DNA from: Candidatus Aerophobota bacterium
GTDB lineage: Bacteria > Aerophobota > Aerophobia > Aerophobales > AE-B3A
Assembly (NCBI GenBank): GCA_030610725.1
Contig: JAUWRE010000070.1
Span: forward strand, 1 to 6,263
DNA: 6,263 bases
Direction: 5' to 3'
Shown: piece after piece, positions 1 to 5,520 of the stretch
Layout of the letters: each line of letters starts with the position of its first letter
Numbering within the stretch: the stretch's first letter is position 1
Position numbers and translations under genes: made by a program
Notes under the pieces: generated by a model
The model's database searches: none
What the model was told of the DNA's origin: nothing
What the model saw: the letters and a program-made list of their open reading frames with translations, nothing else

Positions 1-24
1 ATCACAGAGCGGAAGGAGGGTACG

Positions 25-672
25 ATGCTTAGCTTTGGGGAGGAATTACTGTTATTAGCGTTGGATGACGAAAAGGGCACCATTGTCGATAAGACTTCTG
101 TTAAATATGGCCTGGTAGGAGCACTACTTATGGACCTTGCTCTGGCGAATAAAATCGATACTGACATAGAAAATCTTATGATTGTTGACACATCGCCAAC
201 AGGAGACGACATCCTTGATGACGTTTTAACTCAGATTGCACAGTCAAAAGGGACGAGAACTATATCATACTGGCTGGTTCAACTCAGTCAAAGTAGTAGC
301 ACCATCAAAGAAAGGCTATTAGATAGACTCATACAAAAAGGTATCTTAAAAAAGGAAGAACAGAAAATCCTATGGGTTTTTGCGCGCAGACGTTATCCTG
401 TAAAGGACGACAAAGAAGAAAAAGAGGTAAAAACTCGTATCCGTGAGGTAATTCTGAGCGATTCGATTCCTGATTCCCGCGATGTGGTTTTGATAAGCTT
501 GATTAAAGGCTGCTACCTGGTTGATGAAATCTTTAGCCATAAGGAAATAGATGCCGTCAAGGAAAGGATAGAACAAATTGCCAGAATGGACCTCATAGGT
601 CAAACCCTTTCCGGAATTATTGAGTCAGTTACGCGAGCCATGGCTACCGTAGGTATGTATCCAGGATTTTAG
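25..672 (+). CDS. GPP34 (GOLPH3-like) domain protein
   Basis: A 215-residue protein of the GPP34 family, whose eukaryotic member GOLPH3 binds phosphatidylinositol 4-phosphate on Golgi membranes; bacterial members have no settled role. Seen here: the family opening EELLLLALDDEKG (6-18), the YGLVGALLMDLAL block (28-40), a SPTGDDILDD segment (57-66), a Trp in SYWLVQL (81-87), a basic RRRYPVKDD stretch (121-129) and the helical C-terminal half with IPDSRDVVLISLI (148-160). The length fits the single-domain family. There is no signal peptide or membrane helix, so it should be cytoplasmic or peripherally membrane-bound. The start is well supported by AAGGAGG at 13-19, five bases before the ATG. Any upstream operon partner is outside the window, and the gene is convergent with the BMP-Cache gene. 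The family call is firm; phosphoinositide binding in a bacterium is not implied. Confidence 0.9.
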   Translation: MLSFGEELLLLALDDEKGTIVDKTSVKYGLVGALLMDLALANKIDTDIENLMIVDTSPTGDDILDDVLTQIAQSKGTRTISYWLVQLSQSSSTIKERLLDRLIQKGILKKEEQKILWVFARRRYPVKDDKEEKEVKTRIREVILSDSIPDSRDVVLISLIKGCYLVDEIFSHKEIDAVKERIEQIARMDLIGQTLSGIIESVTRAMATVGMYPGF

Positions 673-731
673 CCGTTTTAGAATTTTTTCGTATTGTGTA
701 TCATCTTCTCTGTTTCTCAAGCCAATAAGTA

Positions 732-879
732 GTAAATACTCAGCGAACCACGTCATTGCGAACGAAGTGAAGCAATCTCGGTTTTGCTGGTCGGAATAAA
801 CTCTGCAATTCTTGAGATTACCACGGTTGCCTACGGCAACCTCGCAATGACGGGAAGAAACGCATTTCAGTGAATGTTT
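732..879. repeat. Nested palindromic intergenic repeat, copy 1
   Basis: The core at 751-852 is bounded by perfect 11-bp inverted arms, CGTCATTGCGA (751-761) and TCGCAATGACG (842-852). Inside it lie a second pair, GCAATCTC (772-779) with GAGATTAC (814-821, 7 of 8 paired), and a third, GGTTGCC (825-831) with GGCAACC (835-841) around a 3-base loop. Outside the core, GTAAATACTC (732-741) and AGTGAATGTTT (869-879) match the corresponding flanks of copy 3, so the element seems longer than the core. It sits between two convergent gene ends. It has no coding capacity and resembles a non-autonomous MITE or REP-type element. It may also fold as a transcript end, which is inference. Confidence 0.8.
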
Positions 880-910
880 TGTCACTACTCTTTTACTGGA
901 CTTCTAACGG

Positions 911-929
911 GGTTCACTGAATACTTGCA
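911..929. repeat. Extra copy of the repeat outer arm
   Basis: This 19-base stretch begins GGTTCACTGAATACTT and matches the reverse complement of the left outer arm of repeat copy 1 (731-749) at 14 of 19 positions. It lies beyond the right arm already assigned to that copy (869-879). It could be the true distal end of a larger element of about 200 bp (731-929), or a remnant of another copy. The match is moderate and chance cannot be excluded. Confidence 0.4.
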
Positions 930-961
930 ATAAGTAAGATGCTCCCGGAGACAGTGTTCAT

Positions 962-2590
962 TCAATTCGAATAAACACCACTTCCTATAAAGTAATCCGT
1001 GCCAGGTATTAATTCTACGTAGCCAATCTTCTTATGTTCACCCTCAGAGTTCGGACGTACCCAGTGGTATTCCACAAAACCACCACCTTCTTTTGCTTTA
1101 GCAGCTAGTTCCCTGATGACGAATTTTCCTTTTATATCCTGGTAATCATAAAGATTTTTTCCCTGTAAATTTTTTTGCACGGCATGGGCAATATTCACAC
1201 AATCAGTGTCATAGACATAGAAATATCCTGATTTATCAGAATAAAAACGGATTGGAGTGATAAAGGCACGAATCAGCTCAATACGGTCTTTTTCATTGCT
1301 AATGTTTTTGATAATTCCCCCTAGCCCAACCGCAGCAGAGTGCACAGCAGTAGCTGCAATACGCTTCTCGCATACTAAATCATTGGAGGAGTGAGGAAAT
1401 TTACCTACTATGTTTTCTACGAACCAATCCATCAGCCAGAGTTCATCATGGCTTGCTCTTCGCCCAGTCCCTATCCTTACTTTACCCTCCTGGTCTTCAA
1501 TGGGTCCAGTAAAGGGGTCAAAGAGCACTGTCACCTCGCTCATTTCTCCAAGTCTTCTCATGACTAAGTCATAGATACTTATCTCTCCCAACAGGGGGTC
1601 TATTATTTTTTGCTGCCTGAAGATAGATTTGAACTTAGGATTAATGGGAGCGTCAAATTCACCTCCTAGCTCTACTGCTTTGTCCTGGAGCATCCACCAA
1701 TAGTCAACATCCGCCAAGTTCCGAGAGGTATAGACCCCAGCGTAAACCTTAGTTAAGATGTCCTGGTAGAGAACCTCCCAGTGCACGAGCTGTCCACTGA
1801 CACATGAATCTGGCCCTAATTTCTGCATGGGACTGTAGTTAGCGAAGGTATAGACTGGCTCTCCTTTTTCCGTGTATTCTTGTCCGACCTTGACAACGGC
1901 TGGACTATCTTCGGTAAAGGCCAGAACGTCACATCCTTCTTTGATGAGAGATTGGGCGGCTGTTCGGGCTTTAGTTGGATCATACCAGGCAAAGAGCCAA
2001 CGGACATCCACGGTTGCTCCAGAATTTGTCTTCTTAGCTCCCAGAGCAAAGGCATTAATGCGCCTTACTACCTCAGGTGTTGGATAAGCAGCCACATACC
2101 CGAGCTTACCTGTTTTGGTAAGCGCCCCGACCATCAGTCCATTAAGATAGTAAAGTTGATAGAACTGGGCGAAATAGGTAGCCACGTTGGGCGCTCGTTT
2201 ATAGCCGGAACAATTAAAGAATATTATGTCAAGATACTTCTTTGCCGCCTCTATGGTCACGTCCATGAAGGCAAAGGAGGTGGTGAAGATTATGTCACAT
2301 TCTTCCTCAATGACGAAACGTTTAATATAATCCTCAATGTTAGCTTCTGATACTTCTTCGGCATAGACAGTCTCCAGCCAGGGGAACTTTTCATCGATAT
2401 AGCGCCTGGCTACCTCATGCATATAGCTCCAGCCATAATCTTTGGGACCCACATAAATAAAGGCAGCCTTTATTTTCTCATCCTGCATCTGGGAAATCGC
2501 GTAACCAGGAATACTGGTTGCTACCAGGATAGCTACCATGGTCAATCCCGCTAAAAACAAATATTTTTGGGACATCTTTTTCATCTCCAT
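962..2590 (-). CDS. Secreted BMP-family solute-binding protein fused to a C-terminal sCache domain
   Basis: A 542-residue protein. Residues 1-31 form a signal peptide: Lys 4-5, hydrophobic core about 11-27, likely cut after GYA. Residues 40-395 form a BMP/PnrA-like (Med) binding fold: KAAFIYVGPKDYGW (41-54), the closing DPFTGPIEDQEGKVRIGTG (358-376) and the MDWFVENIVG helix (387-396). BMP proteins usually bind nucleosides or related ligands for ABC import. Residues about 435-542 add a single Cache (sCache_2-like) domain, marked by GYFYVYD (455-461), IAH (467-469), GKNLYDYQD (477-485) and PGTDYFIGSGVY (529-540). BMP proteins normally stop near 330-370 residues, so this is a fusion. No ABC ATPase or permease is adjacent. 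Start: ATG at 2590 lacks a close Shine-Dalgarno, whereas the in-frame ATG at 2575 has GGAG nine bases upstream and may be the true start. Domains are firm, ligand unknown. Confidence 0.9.
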   Translation of the reverse strand: MEMKKMSQKYLFLAGLTMVAILVATSIPGYAISQMQDEKIKAAFIYVGPKDYGWSYMHEVARRYIDEKFPWLETVYAEEVSEANIEDYIKRFVIEEECDIIFTTSFAFMDVTIEAAKKYLDIIFFNCSGYKRAPNVATYFAQFYQLYYLNGLMVGALTKTGKLGYVAAYPTPEVVRRINAFALGAKKTNSGATVDVRWLFAWYDPTKARTAAQSLIKEGCDVLAFTEDSPAVVKVGQEYTEKGEPVYTFANYSPMQKLGPDSCVSGQLVHWEVLYQDILTKVYAGVYTSRNLADVDYWWMLQDKAVELGGEFDAPINPKFKSIFRQQKIIDPLLGEISIYDLVMRRLGEMSEVTVLFDPFTGPIEDQEGKVRIGTGRRASHDELWLMDWFVENIVGKFPHSSNDLVCEKRIAATAVHSAAVGLGGIIKNISNEKDRIELIRAFITPIRFYSDKSGYFYVYDTDCVNIAHAVQKNLQGKNLYDYQDIKGKFVIRELAAKAKEGGGFVEYHWVRPNSEGEHKKIGYVELIPGTDYFIGSGVYSN

Positions 2591-2670
2591 TAATGAACCA
2601 GAATCCTGACCAATAGGAATGTAGGCAATAAATGCAGAAGATAAAGTCTAGATATGCATTAATTACAAGG

Positions 2671-2696
2671 ATTGTCAGGGATTTATAGATGACAAT
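2671..2696. promoter_or_regulatory. Inverted repeat upstream of the BMP-Cache gene (possible operator)
   Basis: Perfect 7-base arms ATTGTCA (2671-2677) and TGACAAT (2690-2696) are separated by 12 AT-rich bases. It lies about 80 bases upstream of the BMP-Cache start, in the 135-bp gap after the permease operon, where that gene's promoter should be if it is not read through. I found no convincing -35/-10 pair; CTGACA on the minus strand (5 of 6 to consensus) lies within the right-hand half. There is no T-tract, so it does not look like a terminator. A regulator site is possible but unproven. Confidence 0.3.
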
Positions 2697-2725
2697 AATG
2701 ATGGAATTTATAATAATATCAAACG

Positions 2726-3256
2726 TCATGTGTTCAGGTTCAACTTCTTAATGTTAATAATCTTTTCTACTAAAAATCCCATTCCAATGACTAAAATAAC
2801 TGTCAAAAGCCATCTCCATGCCATAAATTTAAATCCCAAGAATTGTATCTCCACTAATTCTTGAGGAAGTTTGAGACAAGCCCATGCACTTAGAAAAACA
2901 ATGATGTTAGAAATGCTGGCTCCTTTCTTGATTAAAGATGAAGCAATAGGAAAAGCAATATAAAGAGGTCCTGTGGGAAGTGAACCAAGAAGAACCGAGA
3001 TTAATACCCCTTTTATTCCTGCTTGTTTTCCCAAAAATCTTGTGACTGTTTCTTTCGAAATCCAAACACTGAATAATCCCATTAAAATCATAACAGCTGG
3101 TAAAATCAAAAGCATCTCAAAAAAGTAATCCGTTGAATACCCAATAATTTTATCTTTGCTTTGCGGGAAATAGAATAACATCGCTGTAAACACCAATATT
3201 ACGATTAATACAATTCCATAACTTTTCATTAATCTTTTTTTATTCTCCTTGTTCAT
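2726..3256 (-). CDS. Half-size permease subunit B (ArsP/DUF318-like)
   Basis: A 176-residue integral membrane protein with about five hydrophobic spans (roughly 13-30, 45-65, 83-102, 115-131, 147-166). Its middle, FLGKQAGIKGVLISVLLGSL (74-93) followed by IAFPIASSLIKKGAS (100-114), aligns with FGGVIFAGIVGAI and VSFPLVASLIESGAS of the gene just upstream. The two are thus paralogous halves of one permease fold, similar to the permease superfamily containing ArsP and YraQ, whose usual members are about twice as long with both repeats in one chain. The Cys motif of many YraQ/ArsP members is missing; the equivalent stretch reads LPTGPLYIAFP. Its ATG overlaps the previous stop by 4 nt (ATGA), which suggests translational coupling, and only a weak ribosome site is visible. 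Substrate unknown. Family call moderate, membrane and pairing call strong. Confidence 0.75.
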   Translation of the reverse strand: MNKENKKRLMKSYGIVLIVILVFTAMLFYFPQSKDKIIGYSTDYFFEMLLILPAVMILMGLFSVWISKETVTRFLGKQAGIKGVLISVLLGSLPTGPLYIAFPIASSLIKKGASISNIIVFLSAWACLKLPQELVEIQFLGFKFMAWRWLLTVILVIGMGFLVEKIINIKKLNLNT

Positions 3257-3744
3257 GCTAAAATCATTCCCACTATAACAGCTATTATCAAAGCAATTAT
3301 GAAGCTGAAAAGATTACGCAATATGGCTAATTTTTTTCCAAGCACTTTTATTTCAAGAGGCAGAGTAACAAAACCAACCATTGTTAATGTGGTGATAAAT
3401 GCAGCAGCAACCATGACACTTGCCCCGCTTTCAATCAGTGATGCAACAAGTGGAAAAGAAACTAAAGACGGAATATATAATATTGCACCAACAATTCCTG
3501 CAAAGATTACGCCACCAAAACCAGAACTTTTCCCTAAGTATTGAGTAATGATCTCTTTTGACAAAAAACCCTGCATAATTCCAATAAATAGTATTATGAT
3601 TATTATATAGGGCATCATTTTGACAAACGATTTAATTGCAATTCTTAAGCCCTGTAAACTTTTTTCTTTTGATTTAGAGAAAGATGCAATTAAACTAACC
3701 AAAACGAAAAGATTTATTACAATAGCTGGAAGACTAATGCCCAT
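3253..3744 (-). CDS. Half-size permease subunit A (ArsP/DUF318-like)
   Basis: A 163-residue membrane protein from the ATG at 3744, with about four or five spans (roughly 5-21, 44-60, 76-95, 108-124, 139-162 by that numbering). The core YLGKSSGFGGVIFAGIVGAI then VSFPLVASLIESGAS parallels subunit B, so the pair probably assembles as a heterodimer resembling a two-repeat permease. It overlaps the end of the cupin gene by about 11 nt. The start is uncertain: a TTG at 3774 would add ten residues (MKTWLSWGSR) and has AAGGGG eleven bases upstream. I prefer the ATG because of the short overlap, the GGGGG six bases before it, and because the hydrophobic sequence begins right after it. No conserved Cys-containing substrate motif is present (YIPSLVSFP instead), so arsenical or metal transport should not be assumed. 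Confidence 0.75.
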   Translation of the reverse strand: MGISLPAIVINLFVLVSLIASFSKSKEKSLQGLRIAIKSFVKMMPYIIIIILFIGIMQGFLSKEIITQYLGKSSGFGGVIFAGIVGAILYIPSLVSFPLVASLIESGASVMVAAAFITTLTMVGFVTLPLEIKVLGKKLAILRNLFSFIIALIIAVIVGMILA

Positions 3745-4039
3745 CCTGGACCCCCAGGACAACCATGTTTTCAAGACATTTTATTCCCCTTATTTCATTG
3801 GTTTCGATAAACAAACCATCGTTCTTTTTGAGTTCACATTTTCCTTTGTTGCTGGTGTATATTCCGGATCCTTCCAGAACAAGAAAAAATACTGCATAAG
3901 GTTCTGGGTGTGGTTTTATTTCCTGCCCTTTCTTTAAGCATACAAGAACGATATTGAACATTCTTGATTTAATTATTTCTTTTTTTACTGGTTTTTCTGA
4001 AGAGAATTCTTTTTTTGACAATAAGTTCTTGATATCCAT
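3734..4039 (-). CDS. Small single-domain cupin protein
   Basis: A 101-residue cytoplasmic protein forming one cupin_2-type barrel. Motif 1 is recognisable as GQEIKPHPEPYAVFFLVLEGSG (38-59) with Gly38, His44, Glu46, Glu56 and Gly59. Motif 2 is NDGLFIETNEIRGI (73-86). The usual second His of motif 1 is Glu46 and the motif 2 His is absent, with Arg84 nearby, so classical three-His metal binding is unlikely unless the terminal His101 contributes. It ends in VQDGH. It is the first gene of a tight operon with the two half-permeases, so it may sense, bind or modify their substrate, or regulate them; this is inference. The start is decided by a strong GGGGGAG seven bases before the ATG and by a candidate promoter about 85 bases upstream. 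Confidence 0.85.
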   Translation of the reverse strand: MDIKNLLSKKEFSSEKPVKKEIIKSRMFNIVLVCLKKGQEIKPHPEPYAVFFLVLEGSGIYTSNKGKCELKKNDGLFIETNEIRGIKCLENMVVLGVQDGH

Positions 4040-4107
4040 TCTATTTCTCCCCCGCCGTTTGTATGGTCTCTCTCTGGGTTTACCCTTTCCTGTGGATGAC
4101 GATACTT

Positions 4108-4133
4108 ATGCTACGTACCTGTATACATAGCAT
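4108..4133. promoter_or_regulatory. Operator-like palindrome over the cupin operon promoter
   Basis: The arms ATGCTACGTA (4108-4117) and TACATAGCAT (4124-4133) are inverted with 9 of 10 pairs matching, around six bases. The right arm covers the predicted -10 of the minus-strand promoter, and the left arm falls about where transcription should begin. A dimeric repressor bound here would block the promoter. No regulator gene lies in the window, so the factor would act from elsewhere. The symmetry is seen directly; operator function is inference. Confidence 0.55.
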
Positions 4134-4151
4134 TTTTGTGGCTTTTGTCAA
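4124..4151 (-). promoter_or_regulatory. Predicted sigma70-type promoter of the cupin-permease operon
   Basis: On the minus strand a perfect -35 TTGACA (4146-4151) is followed, after 16 bases, by TATGTA (4124-4129), which carries an extended -10 TG one base upstream. AT-rich sequence precedes the -35. The -10 hexamer alone is poor (3 of 6) and the call leans on the -35, the TG and the spacing. It would give a leader of roughly 75-80 bases before the cupin ATG at 4039. Confidence 0.55.
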
Positions 4152-4235
4152 ATTTTTGATTCTTCCCTCCTGTTTCGAATAACCTTTCTTTTCGCTCACC
4201 CCTTCGTACAGAGAACTCTGAAAAACTCCAATTTT

Positions 4236-4337
4236 GTCATTGCGAACGGAGTGAAGCAATCTCGGTTTTATCGCTCGAAACAAGCTCCCTAATCTCAATG
4301 AGATTGCCACGCCTGCCTCCGGCAGGCCCGCAATGAC
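4236..4337. repeat. Nested palindromic intergenic repeat, copy 2
   Basis: It has the same architecture as copy 1 and the same 102-base core length. The outer arms are GTCATTGCG (4236-4244) and CGCAATGAC (4329-4337); the middle arms GCAATCTC (4256-4263) and GAGATTGC (4300-4307) pair perfectly; the inner hairpin is GCCTGCC (4311-4317) with GGCAGGC (4321-4327) around a 3-base loop. The inner stem differs from copy 1 on both sides but still pairs. The longer flanking arms seen in copies 1 and 3 are not present here. It lies 33 bases before tsaD, so it will be in the tsaD leader if transcription starts upstream of it. Confidence 0.8.
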
Positions 4338-4370
4338 GAAAAAAGGAAATGCAATACGACGTACTAGAAA

Positions 4371-5369
4371 ATGCTTATTTTAGGAATAGAGACCTCTTGT
4401 GATGAAACAGCAGCAGCCATAGTAGAAGATGGAAAGAAAATCCTATCTAATGTGGTAATTTCCCAGGTCAACCTGCATCGAAAGCTACAAGGGATAGTTC
4501 CGGAAATAGCCTCAAGAAGACATCTGGAAACCATCCTTCCTGCTATAAAACAAGCTCTCCAGCAGGCCCAACTAGAATTAGAAAATCTCGACGCTGTCGC
4601 TGTTACTTATGGGCCAGGGCTATTGGGTTCGCTCTTAATAGGCTTGACCATAGCCAAGGGGATAGCCTATTCTCTGGAGATACCTCTTATAGGTATTAAT
4701 CACCTGGAAGCGCACCTTTACGCTAATTTTCTCTTATATCCCGAGGTTACTCCTCCCCTTATAGGCTTAATCATTTCTGGTGGTCATACCGAATTGGTAT
4801 ATTTATCTAAAAAGGGAGAATACGAGGTGATGGGGACAACCAGGGATGATGCAGCAGGAGAAGCTTTTGATAAAGTAGCCAGAATTCTTAACTTAGGATA
4901 TCCGGGAGGACCAGCTGTAGAAAAGATAGCCAAAAAAGGAGACCCTCAATCTATAAAATTACCCTTAGACCATTTCAAGAAGGAGACCCTGGACTTCAGT
5001 TTTAGCGGGATAAAGACAGCCATATTATACTATGTAAGAAACCTGGAGAAAAAAGGAGAACATATCCCTGTTGCAAATCTTGCCGCTAGCTTCCAGTTAA
5101 GAGTTGCCCAGATGCTTGGCAAAAATCTTTTTAAAATAGCTTCTTCAAAAAACATAAAACAAATAATCTTAGGAGGGGGAGTAACGGCTAATCTCTTCCT
5201 TCGCTCATTCCTGGAAAAAGAAAAACCCAGCAATATAGAAATATTCTTTCCCTCGCCAGAACTGTGTACTGATAATGCAGCTATGGTTGCTGCTTGTGCT
5301 TATGTCAAAATTGAGAGAGGTGAAACCTCTCCCTTTTCTCTTGATGCTCAACCTAACCTTAGTCTCTAA
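4371..5369 (+). CDS. tsaD: tRNA N6-threonylcarbamoyladenosine transferase TsaD
   Basis: TsaD moves the threonylcarbamoyl group from threonylcarbamoyl-AMP (made by TsaC/TsaB-family enzymes) onto A37 of ANN-decoding tRNAs, working with TsaB and TsaE in the cytoplasm. The 332-residue length is normal. Visible marks: LGIETSCDETAAA (4-16), PEIASRRH (44-51), the metal ligands His111 and His115 in NHLEAHLYA, ISGGHTELV (135-143), TRDDAAGEAFDKVARIL (157-173) with GYPGGPAVE (176-184), FSFSGIKTA (209-217), GGGVTAN (268-274) and the ligand Asp301 in CTDNAAM. The start is fixed: an in-frame TAG lies at 4365-4367 and the protein begins as the family does. No Shine-Dalgarno is close; AAGGA at 4343-4347 is over 20 bases away. 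It stands alone, divergent from the cupin operon and convergent with the sugar kinase. Confidence 0.97.
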   Translation: MLILGIETSCDETAAAIVEDGKKILSNVVISQVNLHRKLQGIVPEIASRRHLETILPAIKQALQQAQLELENLDAVAVTYGPGLLGSLLIGLTIAKGIAYSLEIPLIGINHLEAHLYANFLLYPEVTPPLIGLIISGGHTELVYLSKKGEYEVMGTTRDDAAGEAFDKVARILNLGYPGGPAVEKIAKKGDPQSIKLPLDHFKKETLDFSFSGIKTAILYYVRNLEKKGEHIPVANLAASFQLRVAQMLGKNLFKIASSKNIKQIILGGGVTANLFLRSFLEKEKPSNIEIFFPSPELCTDNAAMVAACAYVKIERGETSPFSLDAQPNLSL

Positions 5370-5391
5370 GTGTCAATTTAGCATAGGAATC

Positions 5392-5520
5392 GTAAATACT
5401 CGGTGAACCTCGTGTCATTGTGAGCGAACAGAGTGAGTGAAGCAATCTATGTTTTTGGGATTGCCACGTCGCTATCGCTCCTCCAATGACAGTAGCATAC
5501 GTGCTTTAGTGAATATTTAC
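5392..5520. repeat. Nested palindromic intergenic repeat, copy 3 (degenerate core, clear outer arms)
   Basis: The core at 5414-5490 is shortened to 77 bases: GTCATTG (5414-5420) pairs imperfectly with CCAATGAC, while the middle arms GCAATC (5442-5447) and GATTGC (5459-5464) are intact. The inner hairpin of the other copies is lost. The outer arms are the clearest of the three: GTAAATACTC (5392-5401) and GAATATTTAC (5511-5520) are inverted with 9 of 10 pairs. The left flank, GTAAATACTCGGTGAACCTCG, matches that of copy 1 at 18 of 21 positions. The element fills the gap between tsaD and the convergent kinase, and its right end includes the kinase stop codon. Confidence 0.75.

Larger units (their letters stand above)
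4040..4370. other. Divergent intergenic region between the cupin operon and tsaD
   Basis: This 331-base gap holds, from left to right, the cupin leader with its ribosome site (about 4047-4053), an operator-like dyad with the predicted minus-strand promoter, a spacer of about 80 bases with nothing recognisable, repeat copy 2, and a 33-base stretch before tsaD. I find no convincing plus-strand promoter for tsaD, which must start in this gap because its upstream neighbour is divergent. I see no conserved RNA gene or riboswitch. Confidence 0.7.

Noticed and set aside
673..730. T-rich stretch after the GPP34 stop as a terminator
   Set aside because: There is a run of T bases but no stable hairpin directly before it.
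370..885. Minus-strand open frames over the GPP34 gene and over repeat copy 1
   Set aside because: One is antisense to GPP34; the other reads through the palindromic repeat and encodes the repeat's low-value translation (for example RHCEV).
1872..2350. Plus-strand open frames within the BMP-Cache gene
   Set aside because: They lie antisense to a clearly coding gene, resemble no family I know, and have no ribosome site that stands out.
2726..3744. Naming the permeases as arsenical or metal exporters (ArsP)
   Set aside because: The Cys-containing substrate motif is absent, each chain is only half length, and no ars gene or thioredoxin-like gene is nearby.
962..3744. BMP protein and the two permeases as one ABC importer
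   Set aside because: The permeases are not of the BMP-type ABC class, there is no ATPase gene, and a 135-bp gap and a sharp composition change separate them.
4080..4310. Minus-strand open frame of about 76 codons upstream of the cupin gene
   Set aside because: It runs through repeat copy 2 and across the predicted promoter and operator, with no recognisable protein features.
5314..5340. Stem GAGAGGT/ACCTCTC with a 3-base loop near the end of tsaD as an intrinsic terminator
   Set aside because: It lies inside the tsaD coding sequence, about 40 bases before the stop, and the following pyrimidine run is broken by C residues.
751..5490. Three related repeats as a CRISPR array
   Set aside because: They are thousands of bases apart, are internally palindromic, and have no regular spacers or cas genes.
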